DNA of 44,948 bases from JBCDCU01 sp039180865 (GTDB taxonomy: Bacteria; Pseudomonadota; Alphaproteobacteria; Rhizobiales; JACESI01): contig JBCDCZ010000006.1 in assembly GCA_039180865.1 (NCBI GenBank), positions 1 through 44,948 on the forward strand, written 5' to 3'. This document shows positions 34,541 to 44,065 of the stretch, one piece after another. Both the position numbers and the translations under genes were made by a program. The notes beneath the pieces were generated by a model. That model ran no database searches, was not told where the DNA came from, and worked only from the letters and a program-made list of their open reading frames with translations. Each line of letters opens with the position of its first letter. Position 1 is the first letter of the stretch.

Positions 34541-37500
34541 ATGCGCACCATAGCAACGGATCTGCCAGCCTTTGCCGAACTCGGCATTATGAGCAATTTC
34601 AGCTTTTTGAAAGGCGCATCGCATCCGGAAGAAATCGCCGTGCGTGCCGCAAAGCTCGGTCTGTCCGCCTTTTCAATCTGCGATGAGAACACGCTTGCCG
34701 GCAGCGTACGCGGTCATATTGCGGCAAAGGAAGCGGGTCTCACCTACCATGTGGGCTGCCGTCTTGTTTTTTGCGACGGCACACCGGATATCCTGATCTG
34801 GCCGAAAGACCGCAAAGCCTATGGCAGGCTCTGCCGCATGCTCTCAAAAGGCCGTCTGCGCGAAGCCGAGGATGGGGTGCAGGTTTCATCCAAGGACCAG
34901 CTGGCACACCGCAAATCCTGCCATCTGACACTGGAGGATTGTCTGGAACACGCCGAAGGTTCGATCCTCGCGCTTATTCCCGAAGATTATGCGCTTGAAC
35001 AACTTGAAGAGGGTCTGAGAAAACTCACCGCTCTTCCCGAAGTCCCTCGCCTCCTCTTGGCGCGCCCTTATCGAAAGACCGGTCTGCGTCGCCTGGCCGA
35101 TCTTACCCATCTGGCACAAAAGACCGGTGCACGGGTGATGGCGAGCAACCTGCCGTTTTATCACGCGCCCGAACGCAAACGCCTTCAGGATGTGGTAACC
35201 GCGATCCGGCATCACACAACGCTTGAAAAAGCCGGACGCCTTCTTGGCGCAAATGCTGAAGCCTGCCTCAAGGATCCGACTGAAATGGCTCGGCTTTTCG
35301 CCCGCATACCCGAGGCGTTATCAGAGACCATCATCGTTTCGACAGCTCTCACCTTCAGCCTTGAGGAACTCCGCTACAATTATCCGAAAGAGAGTGCCGG
35401 CAGAAGTGCAAGCCCCCAGGAGGAACTCGAACGCCTCACCTGGGAAGGCGCACATGAGCGCTATCCCGATGGGATCCCTGAAGAGGTGACAAGGCTTGTC
35501 CACCATGAGCTTGCCCTCATCGCAAGACTGAATTACGCACCCTATTTCCTGACCGTCCACGACATTGTCCGCTTTGCCAGAGCCCGCGGAATTTTGTGCC
35601 AGGGCCGTGGATCAGCGGCAAATTCCGTGACCTGTTACGCGCTCGGGATCACCGATGTGAACCCCGGAAAAGTCGATCTTCTTTTCGAACGCTTCATCTC
35701 GGAAGAACGCCGCGAGCCGCCTGACATCGATGTCGATTTCGAGCATGAGCGCCGCGAAGAAGTCATCCAGTATGTTTACGAAAAATATGGTCGCCACCGT
35801 GCCGGTCTTGCCGCCACCGTGATTACCTATCGCGCACGCTCTGCAATCCGGGAAGTCGGCAAGGTCTTTGGCTTGTCGGAAGACGCGGTCTCGACCTTGA
35901 GTGCCACAATCTGGGGTTGGTCGTCGGCAGGCTTGCAGGAAGACGATGCAAAACGCGTCGGTTATGATCCGAAGGATCCGCATATCCGCCAGGTCATGGA
36001 GATGACGGAAGCGCTCGTCGGTTTTCCGCGCCATCTGTCACAACATGTCGGCGGCTTCGTTATGACCGACGACCGGCTGGACGAAGTGGTGCCTTTACAA
36101 AATGCCACGATGGAAGCGCGCACCATCGTTGAATGGGACAAGGACGATCTCGATCATCTTGGAATTTTAAAAGTCGATGTCCTCGCGCTCGGCATGCTCT
36201 CGTGCCTGCGCCGGGCCTTCGATCTCCTGAAGAGCCATTATGGGCTGAGCTATCGCCTGTCGAGCCTTCCCGAAGAAGACAAGCGCGTCTATGCCATGAT
36301 CTCACGTGCCGATACGCTTGGCGTTTTCCAGATCGAAAGCCGGGCGCAAATGTCGATGCTTCCGCGCCTACGCCCAAAAACATTCTACGACCTCGTCATT
36401 GAGGTTGCGATTGTCAGGCCGGGCCCGATCCAGGGTGACATGGTGCATCCTTATCTGCGCCGCCGACAGGGGCTCGAAAAGGTCAGTTATCCGTCGGAAG
36501 AGTTGAGGGGCGTCCTGCAAAAGACGCTCGGTGTACCGCTCTTTCAGGAACAGGCGATGCGCATTGCAATTGTCGCAGCCGGCTTCTCGCCGGGCGAAGC
36601 GGATAAATTACGCCGCGCCATGGCAACCTTCCGCCGGGTTGGCACGATCTCATCCTTCCGCCAGAAGATGATCGACGGCATGGAAAAGAAGGGCTATGAG
36701 CGCGACTTCGCAGAGCGTTGTTTCAAGCAGATTGAAGGTTTTGGCGAATACGGGTTTCCGGAAAGCCATGCGGCGAGTTTCGCACTGCTCGTCTACGCGT
36801 CCTGCTGGTTCAAATGCTTTTACCCCGATGTCTTTGCGACCGCGCTTCTCAACGCCCAACCCATGGGGTTTTATGCGCCTGCCCAGATCGTGCGTGATGC
36901 GAAGGAACATGGCGTTGAAGTCTTTGCGCCCGATATCAACCATTCCGGCTGGGATAACCAACTCGTCGAAGGGACAAAAGACCGGCGGGCCGCAGACCAT
37001 GTTTATCGCAAACATGCCGACATGCGTCAGGACATTCTCTCGATCCATGCAATCCGGCTCGGCTTTCGTCAGATCAAAGGAATTGGCGAAGACGCGGCCA
37101 GGCTAATCGAAAACGCCCGCACGTCCGGGGCGTACCGCTCCTTGCGCGATCTTTGGCTGCGCACTGACTTACCGCGCGCCCTAATCGAACGACTTGCGGA
37201 TGCCGACTGCTTCCGCTCAATCGGCCTCGACCGTCGCGAAGCGCTCTGGCAGGCGCGCAGTCTTCCCGCATCGCGGATAAAGGAAGAAGCAAAACCTTTA
37301 CCGCTTTTCGATAAGGATGCCTTTCACGATCTCCAGAAAGAGCCGGACGTCACTCTGCCCGAAATGCCTTTGGGCGAGCATGTGATCAACGATTACCGCT
37401 ATCTCGGCCTTTCGCTTAAAGCACATCCCGTTTCCTTTATGCGCCCTCACCTTGAAAGGGCAGGCGTGAAAACGAACGCCACCCTTGATATCGCAAGAGA

Positions 37501-37987
37501 TGGTACATTCATGGCAGTTTCCGGCCTCGTTCTTGTCCGCCAGCGTCCGGGCTCGGCACGCGGGGTTATTTTCCAGACAATCGAAGACGAGACGGGTATC
37601 GCGAATATCATTGTATGGCCAAAAACCTTCGAAAAATTCCGCCCGATTGTCATGGGCGCACGGTTCGTGCGCATTTACGGCAAAGTCCAGAAAGCCGATG
37701 GCGTCATCCATGTGGTTGCCCATCATCTGGAAGACTGGACCGGCAGGCTCGCGCTCCTATCCGAGGCGATCCACCATGTCGATCTCCTCGACCGAGCCGA
37801 TGAGGTGAAACGTCCGGTGGCCGAGCTGCGCGACAAGATCAAGCCGCGCCACAGACGCCGCGAGATCACGCCCGATATGAAACGCGATATCGAGACCTAT
37901 CTCTCAGCGCGGATGGAAGGACTTGCCGCAACCGCGGCGCCGCGGCAAACGGCAAAAGTGCTGCCGAAAGGCCGGAATTTTCATTGA
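34541..37987 (+). CDS. dnaE2: Error-prone DNA polymerase DnaE2
   Basis: DnaE2 (ImuC) is the C-family polymerase of the mutasome. ATG 34541 follows GAGGAGGCAGGTC; an ATG at 34526 overlapping the imuB stop is less favoured. The protein has 1148 residues. A PHP domain at the N-terminus starts FAELGIMSNFSFLKGASHPE and includes GLSAFSICDENTLAGSVRG. The polymerase domain has LCQGRGSAANSVTCYALGI and the catalytic aspartates in PPDIDVDFEHERREE. LSQHVGGFVMTD, IVEWDKDDLDHLGILKVDVL and the block around VRPGPIQGDMVHPYLRRR follow. An OB-fold lies near the C-terminus (VSGLVLVRQRPGSARGV). The gene stops inside the start of the TerB-like gene. Confidence 0.97.
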   Translation: MRTIATDLPAFAELGIMSNFSFLKGASHPEEIAVRAAKLGLSAFSICDENTLAGSVRGHIAAKEAGLTYHVGCRLVFCDGTPDILIWPKDRKAYGRLCRMLSKGRLREAEDGVQVSSKDQLAHRKSCHLTLEDCLEHAEGSILALIPEDYALEQLEEGLRKLTALPEVPRLLLARPYRKTGLRRLADLTHLAQKTGARVMASNLPFYHAPERKRLQDVVTAIRHHTTLEKAGRLLGANAEACLKDPTEMARLFARIPEALSETIIVSTALTFSLEELRYNYPKESAGRSASPQEELERLTWEGAHERYPDGIPEEVTRLVHHELALIARLNYAPYFLTVHDIVRFARARGILCQGRGSAANSVTCYALGITDVNPGKVDLLFERFISEERREPPDIDVDFEHERREEVIQYVYEKYGRHRAGLAATVITYRARSAIREVGKVFGLSEDAVSTLSATIWGWSSAGLQEDDAKRVGYDPKDPHIRQVMEMTEALVGFPRHLSQHVGGFVMTDDRLDEVVPLQNATMEARTIVEWDKDDLDHLGILKVDVLALGMLSCLRRAFDLLKSHYGLSYRLSSLPEEDKRVYAMISRADTLGVFQIESRAQMSMLPRLRPKTFYDLVIEVAIVRPGPIQGDMVHPYLRRRQGLEKVSYPSEELRGVLQKTLGVPLFQEQAMRIAIVAAGFSPGEADKLRRAMATFRRVGTISSFRQKMIDGMEKKGYERDFAERCFKQIEGFGEYGFPESHAASFALLVYASCWFKCFYPDVFATALLNAQPMGFYAPAQIVRDAKEHGVEVFAPDINHSGWDNQLVEGTKDRRAADHVYRKHADMRQDILSIHAIRLGFRQIKGIGEDAARLIENARTSGAYRSLRDLWLRTDLPRALIERLADADCFRSIGLDRREALWQARSLPASRIKEEAKPLPLFDKDAFHDLQKEPDVTLPEMPLGEHVINDYRYLGLSLKAHPVSFMRPHLERAGVKTNATLDIARDGTFMAVSGLVLVRQRPGSARGVIFQTIEDETGIANIIVWPKTFEKFRPIVMGARFVRIYGKVQKADGVIHVVAHHLEDWTGRLALLSEAIHHVDLLDRADEVKRPVAELRDKIKPRHRRREITPDMKRDIETYLSARMEGLAATAAPRQTAKVLPKGRNFH

Positions 37988-38504
37988 TTGAAAGAACGCA
38001 GAAAATTCATCTAAACAATAACTATCAATATTATTGCAAATCATTCAGTCACGCTCTGTTAAAAATAAGAAACAAAAAACCTGAACCTCAAAAAGAATTG
38101 ATTAAAGCAGTTTTGACACCAGCAACTGCAACAATGATTGCTGACGGAAGTGCTTCAGAAGTAGAAATTGCACAATTAGCCAACATGTGCAGTTTCAGCC
38201 CTATCTTCTTTGGCACTGAATCAAAAACCATCATGCAAACAATCAATGATATCATAAAAGGCGTCAATAAAATCGGATTAGAACAAGTTGTTGCAAATGC
38301 GAAGCAAACTTTGCCGCCTCATCTACGGGAAACTGCCGTTCTTTTCGCGATGAGAATCGCATTGGCTGACGGATCAATCGATGACGGCGAAAAAATATAC
38401 TCATTGGAACCGGCGAACGATTTGAAATCCCTTAGGAGCAATTTATGAAGATGTTTGACGTAGTCGCCATGCTTCAAAGAGGACCAACACCCCCGAATGT
38501 CTGA
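37984..38504 (+). pseudogene. TerB-like gene broken by a frameshift and a stop codon
   Basis: The open frame from TTG 37984 (overlapping the dnaE2 stop) to 38448 codes for 154 residues. From about residue 42 it resembles TerB-like helical domains: VLTPATATMIADGSASEVEI, then LPPHLRETAVLFAMRIALADG and SIDDGE. There the family should continue with a last helical stretch. In the open frame it turns into an unrelated tail. In the frame one base back, from the A6 run at 38390-38395, the sequence reads ILIGTGERFEIP, a TAG at 38433-38435, then EQFMKMFDVVAMLQRGPTPP, ending TGA 38502-38504. That is the expected ending. One lost A plus one stop codon explain it. The ancestral end overlaps the next gene's ATG. 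GC is low (about 32% by hand count for 38041-38100). Confidence 0.7.
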
Positions 38505-39483
38505 TAAAGAGCAAAACTCTGAGGAACTCACCTTCTCGGTCGATATTTATTTCAGCGACCTTTTGGAGTTCAAACTCGATGAAATCGCCGAAGCCGTCAA
38601 CGAGGACTTTCCTTCATTGACGCTCAAAAATATCTTTAACGATCAGGATATTAGAAAAACAAACGAGCCTATTGCGGGCGTCTTGTCTGTTGAAGAACCA
38701 AGTGAGACATCCAAATGGATCACATTTATCTCAGCAGGTTTTCCGGACAAAGAAAACGTCACTGTGCAAAATCTCTTGCCGCAGATTCGCGCATCCTATG
38801 GTTTTCAGGAAGAGGCGGCCCACGCCATCGAGAACCATAAATATTACCTTCACATCAGCACCAAACCTGCCGATCAAAGCCTGGAAACCAGATATGTAAC
38901 AGCAAAGATCCTCAGCGCTGTTGTTTCGGTCTTTGCAAAACTACCCGTCACGATGGCGATCATGCCGATCTGGGCCAGTCGATATGTGCGGCCTCAAGAT
39001 TGGGTAAGAATGACGGCCGCTGCCATGACCAACGAATTCCCCCTGGACGGCTGGATATCCTATAACGTCGGATGGGATCCCGGGCAAACAGAACCATTGA
39101 AATATGCATCAGGTATGACCAGGGGAATGCAGCATTTCCTCGACACGGAAGTCATCGTTCAAAGCGCGCCGATCCAACCTACAGAAGTTGTAAAACAACT
39201 CTACGGGGTCAGTTATCTGCTTCTTCAATGCGGCAATCAGTTCAACGACGGTGATACATTGGGAATCGAAGGAAGCAGCGAAGCGTGGAGAATCAGGCAC
39301 AATAAATCCGACAACACATCTGGTCCGGATAACTGGGTCCTCTTGCATCCTGAAACGACGGTCGATGAGTTTGCCACTTTCGGACCACGACAAGCTGCTC
39401 CACCGCCGGATGGTCAGGATCCTGTCAAAAAAGAAGCGAAGCCCGGTTTCCTGTCGGGACTGATGCGAAAGAAAACGCATTGA
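38497..39483 (+). CDS. DUF4261-like protein
   Basis: A 328-residue protein. Residues about 15-75 are an acidic alpha/beta part (LTFSVDIYFSDLLEFKLDEI). Residues 100-290 fit the DUF4261 pattern as I know it: KYYLHIST, then AKILSAVVSVFAKLP, MPIWASRYVRP, WISYNVGW and a TRGMQHFLDTEVIV segment, where the family often has a T-x-GL-x-FG-x-E-x-E-like block. SYLLLQCGNQFNDGDTLGI follows. The last 35 residues are Pro/Lys-rich. The ATG lies within the ancestral end of the TerB-like gene (ATGTCTGA overlap), so the two were co-translated. GC is lower than in dnaE2 (about 42% in one hand-counted line). Function unknown. Confidence 0.7.
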   Translation: MSDKEQNSEELTFSVDIYFSDLLEFKLDEIAEAVNEDFPSLTLKNIFNDQDIRKTNEPIAGVLSVEEPSETSKWITFISAGFPDKENVTVQNLLPQIRASYGFQEEAAHAIENHKYYLHISTKPADQSLETRYVTAKILSAVVSVFAKLPVTMAIMPIWASRYVRPQDWVRMTAAAMTNEFPLDGWISYNVGWDPGQTEPLKYASGMTRGMQHFLDTEVIVQSAPIQPTEVVKQLYGVSYLLLQCGNQFNDGDTLGIEGSSEAWRIRHNKSDNTSGPDNWVLLHPETTVDEFATFGPRQAAPPPDGQDPVKKEAKPGFLSGLMRKKTH

Positions 39484-39541
39484 TCTTCAAAAACATGATT
39501 CAACGGTAGTTGCAGTTGTAGCTTGATATCCCCGGGCCACA

Positions 39542-39955
39542 TCACACTTTCGAGTTGGATGAAACGGTGGAGGTATCGTCGCCCCACCCGTCCGCCAGAT
39601 CAAATTGAATCCATTCCGGACTCAAATGGATATCGAGTGAGTCCAGCTTTCCAGGGCCCAGATTCTGATAGCCATGCGGAACGTTCGCCGGTCCGAAAAT
39701 GATATCGCCCGCTTCAGCATCGATCACCTTATCACCGACGGTGAAGCGCGCCCGCCCTTCCTGGATCGTGAAGATTTCATCATAAGGATGAACGTGCAGC
39801 TTCGGCCCGTCGCCAACGATATCCGTCACATAGCGAATAAGCGTAACGTCCGTACCGATTTTTTTGCCTTCGAATAATCCTCTGAGAGCATTGTTCGGTG
39901 TTTGCCAGTCACTGGCTGAAATGATTGCGGGGCTCACTTTGGATTGGATCGGCAT
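39542..39955 (-). CDS. Cupin domain protein
   Basis: A 137-residue single-domain cupin. The first motif is present as KLHVHPYDEIFTIQEGRARF with H54, H56 and E60; the second is AGDIIFGPANVPHGYQN with H94. These four residues make a complete metal site. The rest is short: an N-terminal strand and a C-terminal tail rich in Asp, Ser and Thr. Small cupins of this type can be isomerases, dioxygenases or binding proteins; the sequence does not decide. It converges on the DUF4261-like gene. Confidence 0.87.
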   Translation of the reverse strand: MPIQSKVSPAIISASDWQTPNNALRGLFEGKKIGTDVTLIRYVTDIVGDGPKLHVHPYDEIFTIQEGRARFTVGDKVIDAEAGDIIFGPANVPHGYQNLGPGKLDSLDIHLSPEWIQFDLADGWGDDTSTVSSNSKV

Positions 39956-40132
39956 TTGCCACGCTCCATTCTATTTTTCAGAATCATCGAAGAAAATTCG
40001 CCAGTACGCTTTCGGTCCGCATCAGTATAGCCGCCCGAGACATCAATTCGGCCTCAACTGACACGTAGAAGAAGACACATCGAAATCAATATCGGGAAAA
40101 ACAATCGGTTCCGGCCGAACAGGAGCCCCAAC

Positions 40133-40155
40133 AAAAAACGGCCCGTGAGGGCCGT
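40133..40155 (-). terminator. Rho-independent terminator after livF
   Basis: A perfect seven-base-pair stem ACGGCCC/GGGCCGT (40138-40155) with a four-base loop is followed, on the minus strand, by six T residues (A run 40133-40138). It lies 29 bp past the livF stop and ends the livHMGF transcript. Confidence 0.85.
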
Positions 40156-40183
40156 CTTCTATCTTCATGCACTGAAAGCAATA

Positions 40184-40972
40184 TCAGATCGCTAGATATT
40201 CGTGACGCAGTTCCTCGTCATCGAGCACCTGTTTCGCGGTTCCCTCAAACACGATGTTACCGGTATCGAGGATCACGGCTTTGTCCGCTAGCTTCAGCGC
40301 GGCAACGGCGTTTTGTTCAACGATAATCGTCGTAATACCGAGTTCCTTAACGCCGATCAGGATCCGCTCGATCTCTTGAACGATCACTGGCGCAAGACCC
40401 TCATAAGGTTCGTCGAGAAGAAGAAGTTTCAGATCCCTAGCAAGAGCACGGGCGACAGCCAGCATCTGCTGTTCACCTCCCGACATCGTGGTCGCTTCCT
40501 GGGTCCGGCGTTCGGCAAGCCGCGGGAAATGATCGTAGATCTTCTCTAGCTCCCAGCCCACATGACCATCGACCTGGCTTAGGACCAGGTTTTCCTCAAC
40601 GGTGAGGCCTTTGATGATCCGACGATCTTCAGGGACAAGCTGGATCCCGCGCTGGGAGGCCTGGAAGGCTTTCATCGTGTGGATCGCCTCGCCATTGAGA
40701 TAAATCTCGCCGCGCTGGAGTGCTGGATCGTCGAGCCGGGCAAGTGCCCGAAGCGTCGACGTCTTGCCCGCACCGTTACGGCCGAGAAGTGCGAGAATCT
40801 CGCCTTCTTTAACGTCCAGCGATACACCCTGAACGATGTAGCTCTCTCCATAATAGGCGTGGATGTCCTTCACGGAGAAGTAAGCCTGTCCGGCGTTTGA
40901 TGCCGTGGCTGTCGCCGTCTCAGCTGTGGCTTGTGCACTCATGATCTGATCTTTCGTCGGTTCTGCGTTCAT
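40184..40972 (-). CDS. livF: Branched-chain amino-acid type ABC transporter ATPase LivF
   Basis: The second ATPase of a Liv-type importer, 262 residues. It has Walker A GRNGAGKTST, the Q-loop region IQLVPEDRRIIKGLTVEENL typical of LivF, the signature MSGGEQQMLAVARAL, Walker B LKLLLLDEPYEGLAP, and the switch His region replaced by IVEQN, as in LivF proteins. About 28 non-conserved residues (Ala/Thr-rich) precede the domain. ATG 40972 overlaps the livG stop by one base (TGATG), pointing to coupled translation; ATG 40942 is an alternative start. Confidence 0.93.
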   Translation of the reverse strand: MNAEPTKDQIMSAQATAETATATASNAGQAYFSVKDIHAYYGESYIVQGVSLDVKEGEILALLGRNGAGKTSTLRALARLDDPALQRGEIYLNGEAIHTMKAFQASQRGIQLVPEDRRIIKGLTVEENLVLSQVDGHVGWELEKIYDHFPRLAERRTQEATTMSGGEQQMLAVARALARDLKLLLLDEPYEGLAPVIVQEIERILIGVKELGITTIIVEQNAVAALKLADKAVILDTGNIVFEGTAKQVLDDEELRHEYLAI

Positions 40973-41736
40973 CAGTGTGCGCCGCCAAGATAGGCTTCCT
41001 GCACTTTCGGATTTCCGCGGACTTCTTCAGGCGTTCCCTCGGCGATGATTTGCCCCTGCGCGAGCACGCTGATCTTGTCAGCAAGCGAGAAGACAACGTG
41101 CATGTCATGCTCGATGATGACTTTCGTCATCCCGCGTTCCTTGATCTTTCTTAAAAGATCAATCGTCCGGTTTGTGTCATGGCGCGCCATACCCGCTGTC
41201 GGCTCGTCGAGAAGCAAAAGCCGTGGGTGCTGGATCAACCCCATTGCAAGCTCAAGCCTGCGCTTGTTACCGCGCGAGAGGCTGCTTGCCAGGTTATGAC
41301 GTTCCTCATAAAGGTTCACGTCTTCCAGGATGTGCTCCGCTTCTTCCCGAAGTTCCGCATCGTTTTCGATCGGATTCCAGGGGCTCAAATGGAAGGAGCC
41401 GTCACGCTTGGCAAGCGCTGGAAGCATGACGTTCTGGACGAGGTTCAAATCCGGAAAGATCTCCGGGGTCTGGAACACGCGTGCAACGCCAAGCTGATTG
41501 ATCTCATGCGGCTTATGGCTGTCCAGGATCTCTCCGTCGAAGATCACATGGCCTTCATCCGGCTTGATCCGTCCAACACACACATTGAGAAGTGTCGATT
41601 TGCCGGCCCCATTGGGGCCGATAATCGCATGCACAGTTCCCTCTTCGACCTGAAGGTCGACATCTTTTAGGGCATTGAGGCCGCCGAAGCGCTTGCTGAC
41701 GTCGGCCACATTGAGAACGATATTTTCGGTAGCCAT
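40972..41736 (-). CDS. livG: Branched-chain amino-acid type ABC transporter ATPase LivG
   Basis: The first ATPase of the importer, 254 residues from ATG 41736. CGGAGTGATCGA precedes that start; the frame extends into livM but not as a sensible protein. Signs are VSKRFGGLNALKDVDL, Walker A GPNGAGKSTLLN, the LivG-type GVARVFQTPEIFPDLNLVQNV, a signature reading LSRGNKRRLELAMGL in place of the usual LSGGQ, Walker B LLLLDEPTAGMA, and IIEHDM with the switch His. The gene starts 4 bp after livM. Confidence 0.94.
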   Translation of the reverse strand: MATENIVLNVADVSKRFGGLNALKDVDLQVEEGTVHAIIGPNGAGKSTLLNVCVGRIKPDEGHVIFDGEILDSHKPHEINQLGVARVFQTPEIFPDLNLVQNVMLPALAKRDGSFHLSPWNPIENDAELREEAEHILEDVNLYEERHNLASSLSRGNKRRLELAMGLIQHPRLLLLDEPTAGMARHDTNRTIDLLRKIKERGMTKVIIEHDMHVVFSLADKISVLAQGQIIAEGTPEEVRGNPKVQEAYLGGAH

Positions 41737-41740
41737 TCGA

Positions 41741-42886
41741 TCACTCCGCCGGTTGAACTTCGCCAGACATCTTCTTGTCGTCTTCCTTCTTGGAACGGCC
41801 CGTGAAGAGCGAAGCGATCCGCCGGACACCTTCCATAACGCCACCTGGCAGGAAGATAACGACCAGCATGAAGAGAACGCCAAGGGTCAAATGCCACCCT
41901 TTACCAACGAAGAGACTGCTGACAGCAACAATCGTGCTGTCCACGCCTTCAGGCAGGAACGCAAAGAATTCGTAGAGAATGTCCTTGTTGAAGGCCGAGA
42001 AGATGTTCTCGAAGTACTTGATGATGATCGCGCCAAGGAACGGTCCAAGAAGCGTACCGACACCACCGAGGATAGTCATCAGAACAACTTCGCCCGAAGC
42101 GGTCCATTGCATACGCTCAGCACCGGCGAGCGGGTCGGTCAGCGCCATCATGGTACCGGCAAGACCTGCATACATACCGGAGATAACAAAGGCCACCAGC
42201 ATATACGGCCGTGTGTTGATCCCTGTATAGTTGAGCCGGTTCTGGTTGGATTTCACCGCCAGAAGCATCAGTCCGAAGGAGGACCGGAAGATCCGGATCG
42301 ACACATAGAACGTGATGATCAGGATGACCGCACACACATAGAAGCCAGCCCAGCCATTCGTCTCAAGCCCGAACAGCGTCGGGATCGGCAAAGCTGCACC
42401 GTATTCAATACCAAACAGGGAATCGATCACCCGCGCATCATATTGCGCAAGCTGCAGACCGGTCTCACCCCGAGTGATCGGTGTCAGAACCGAATAAGCG
42501 AGGTTATACGACATCTGCGCAAACGCCAGCGTCAGGATCGAGAAGTAGATGCCTGAGCGCCGCAGCGAGACGTAACCGATCGCAAGGGCCAAAAGGCCTG
42601 CAAAGAACACCCCGAAGATAATCGCGGGAATGATGTTCATGGTGAACAGTTTGAACGACCACACGGCTGCATAAGATCCGATCCCAAGAAAAGCCGCGTG
42701 ACCGAAGGAGAGGTAGCCGGTGAGACCGAACAGAATATTGAAGCCGATAGCGAAGACGCCGAAGATGGCGAATTTCTGCAGGAGATCCGGATAGCTACCG
42801 CCAAGCGGTGCCATCCAGAGTGGCATTGTCAGGACTGCCGCCGCGAAGGCAACGAACAATAAAAGGTCTTTTTGTTTCTGAGACAT
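41741..42886 (-). CDS. livM: Branched-chain amino-acid type ABC transporter permease LivM
   Basis: An inner-membrane permease of 381 residues with about eight to ten hydrophobic helices. It carries the LivM signatures IGFNILFGLTGYLSFGHAAFLG near residue 47-69 and LMLLAVKSNQNRLNYTGI near 210-227, the latter being the coupling region for the ATPase. GMYAGLAGTMMAL follows. The last 30 residues are charged and cytoplasmic. The ATG is preceded by GGAATAGGATC. It lies 4 bp from the livH stop. Confidence 0.94.
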   Translation of the reverse strand: MSQKQKDLLLFVAFAAAVLTMPLWMAPLGGSYPDLLQKFAIFGVFAIGFNILFGLTGYLSFGHAAFLGIGSYAAVWSFKLFTMNIIPAIIFGVFFAGLLALAIGYVSLRRSGIYFSILTLAFAQMSYNLAYSVLTPITRGETGLQLAQYDARVIDSLFGIEYGAALPIPTLFGLETNGWAGFYVCAVILIITFYVSIRIFRSSFGLMLLAVKSNQNRLNYTGINTRPYMLVAFVISGMYAGLAGTMMALTDPLAGAERMQWTASGEVVLMTILGGVGTLLGPFLGAIIIKYFENIFSAFNKDILYEFFAFLPEGVDSTIVAVSSLFVGKGWHLTLGVLFMLVVIFLPGGVMEGVRRIASLFTGRSKKEDDKKMSGEVQPAE

Positions 42887-42890
42887 GATC

Positions 42891-43916
42891 CTATTCCTCC
42901 ATCACGCCTTTGCGTCCCATCAGACCGCGGGGCAGCGTGAGCAAGACGACGACGGCGACGAGGTAAATGATGATCTGGTCGATACCGCGCAAAACCTCTG
43001 TGACGGCTGGCATCGACGCGAATGACTGAATAATCCCAAGCAGGAAGCCCGCAGCCACAGCCCCGCCAAGCGAGCCCATTCCGCCGACAACCACGACCAC
43101 GAAGGACAGCACCAGGAAGTCCATGCCCATATGATAGTCGGGCGGCAGGATCGGCGTATACATCACGCCCGCAAGTCCTGCGACGACAGCGGCAATGCCA
43201 AAGACAACGGTGAAGCGCCGACCGATATCAATACCGAGAAGCCCAACCGTTTCGCGATCCTGCATTCCGGCCCTGACCACCATTCCATAGGTGGTAAATT
43301 GCAGGAAGCAGAACACGGCAGCGATGACCGCAAGTGAAAATCCGAGATAGATGAGACGCCAATACGGATAGACGATGGTGTCACCCAGTCCGAACCATGC
43401 GCCCACATTCGCGCTGCCCGCGACGATATCCGGAGCCGATTGCGGGATTGGGTTCGCGCCGAACTGCGCTTTGACCAGTTCCTGAACAACGATCGCGAGA
43501 CCGAATGTCACGAGGATCTGTTCTGCGTGCGGACGCTTATAGAACATCGAGATCAACCCGCGCTCCATAATAATTCCGACCAGCAGCATGAAGGGGATCG
43601 CCAGGAGAATGGCAAAGGGCACAGAGAAATCGACCAGGAAGGCTCCGAAATCTCCAAGATAGACCTCGGCTAGCGGTACACGGACTTCCGAAGGCGTTCC
43701 CCAAGGCGTGAGATTGTTCGGATCGAGCGTTACCTGCTCGAGACTGAGAAGATTATTGAAAACAACGGCACAGAAAGCGCCGAGCATAAACAACGCACCG
43801 TGAGCGAAGTTCACAACGCCGAGTGTACCGAATACGAGCGTCAGTCCGAGGGCGATCAGCGCGTACGCTCCACCCTTGTCGAGCCCGTTTAAGAGCTGTA
43901 GCAGGATTACGTCCAT
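42891..43916 (-). CDS. livH: Branched-chain amino-acid type ABC transporter permease LivH
   Basis: The second permease, 341 residues from ATG 43916, which has a strong GAGGGGGAGGCTTGCA site; ATG 43943 is less likely. Signs are LLNGLDKGGAYALIALGLTL, VFGTLGVVNFAHGALFMLGA, then an extended loop (about residues 60-90) longer than in E. coli LivH. The coupling block RAGMQDRETVGLLGIDIGR and VVVVGGMGSLGGAVAAGFLLG follow. It heads the permease-ATPase set and lies 187 bp after the binding-protein gene. Confidence 0.93.
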   Translation of the reverse strand: MDVILLQLLNGLDKGGAYALIALGLTLVFGTLGVVNFAHGALFMLGAFCAVVFNNLLSLEQVTLDPNNLTPWGTPSEVRVPLAEVYLGDFGAFLVDFSVPFAILLAIPFMLLVGIIMERGLISMFYKRPHAEQILVTFGLAIVVQELVKAQFGANPIPQSAPDIVAGSANVGAWFGLGDTIVYPYWRLIYLGFSLAVIAAVFCFLQFTTYGMVVRAGMQDRETVGLLGIDIGRRFTVVFGIAAVVAGLAGVMYTPILPPDYHMGMDFLVLSFVVVVVGGMGSLGGAVAAGFLLGIIQSFASMPAVTEVLRGIDQIIIYLVAVVVLLTLPRGLMGRKGVMEE

Positions 43917-44065
43917 TGCAAGCCTCCCCCTCGATTGGTTCAAAGAAACAAAAAATCTTTCGTGAGAATGGGCTTAACCCGCACTCCCACGTTATGATCC
44001 GACGATTTCTTGTTTGACCCCGTCCGGGCCGTTGAACGAGCGCTACGAGCGATCGTCAATTTCGC

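Noticed and set aside
38390..38435. Programmed -1 slippage on the A6 run in the TerB-like gene
   Set aside because: The shifted frame meets a TAG after about a dozen codons, so slippage alone would not give the full family ending.
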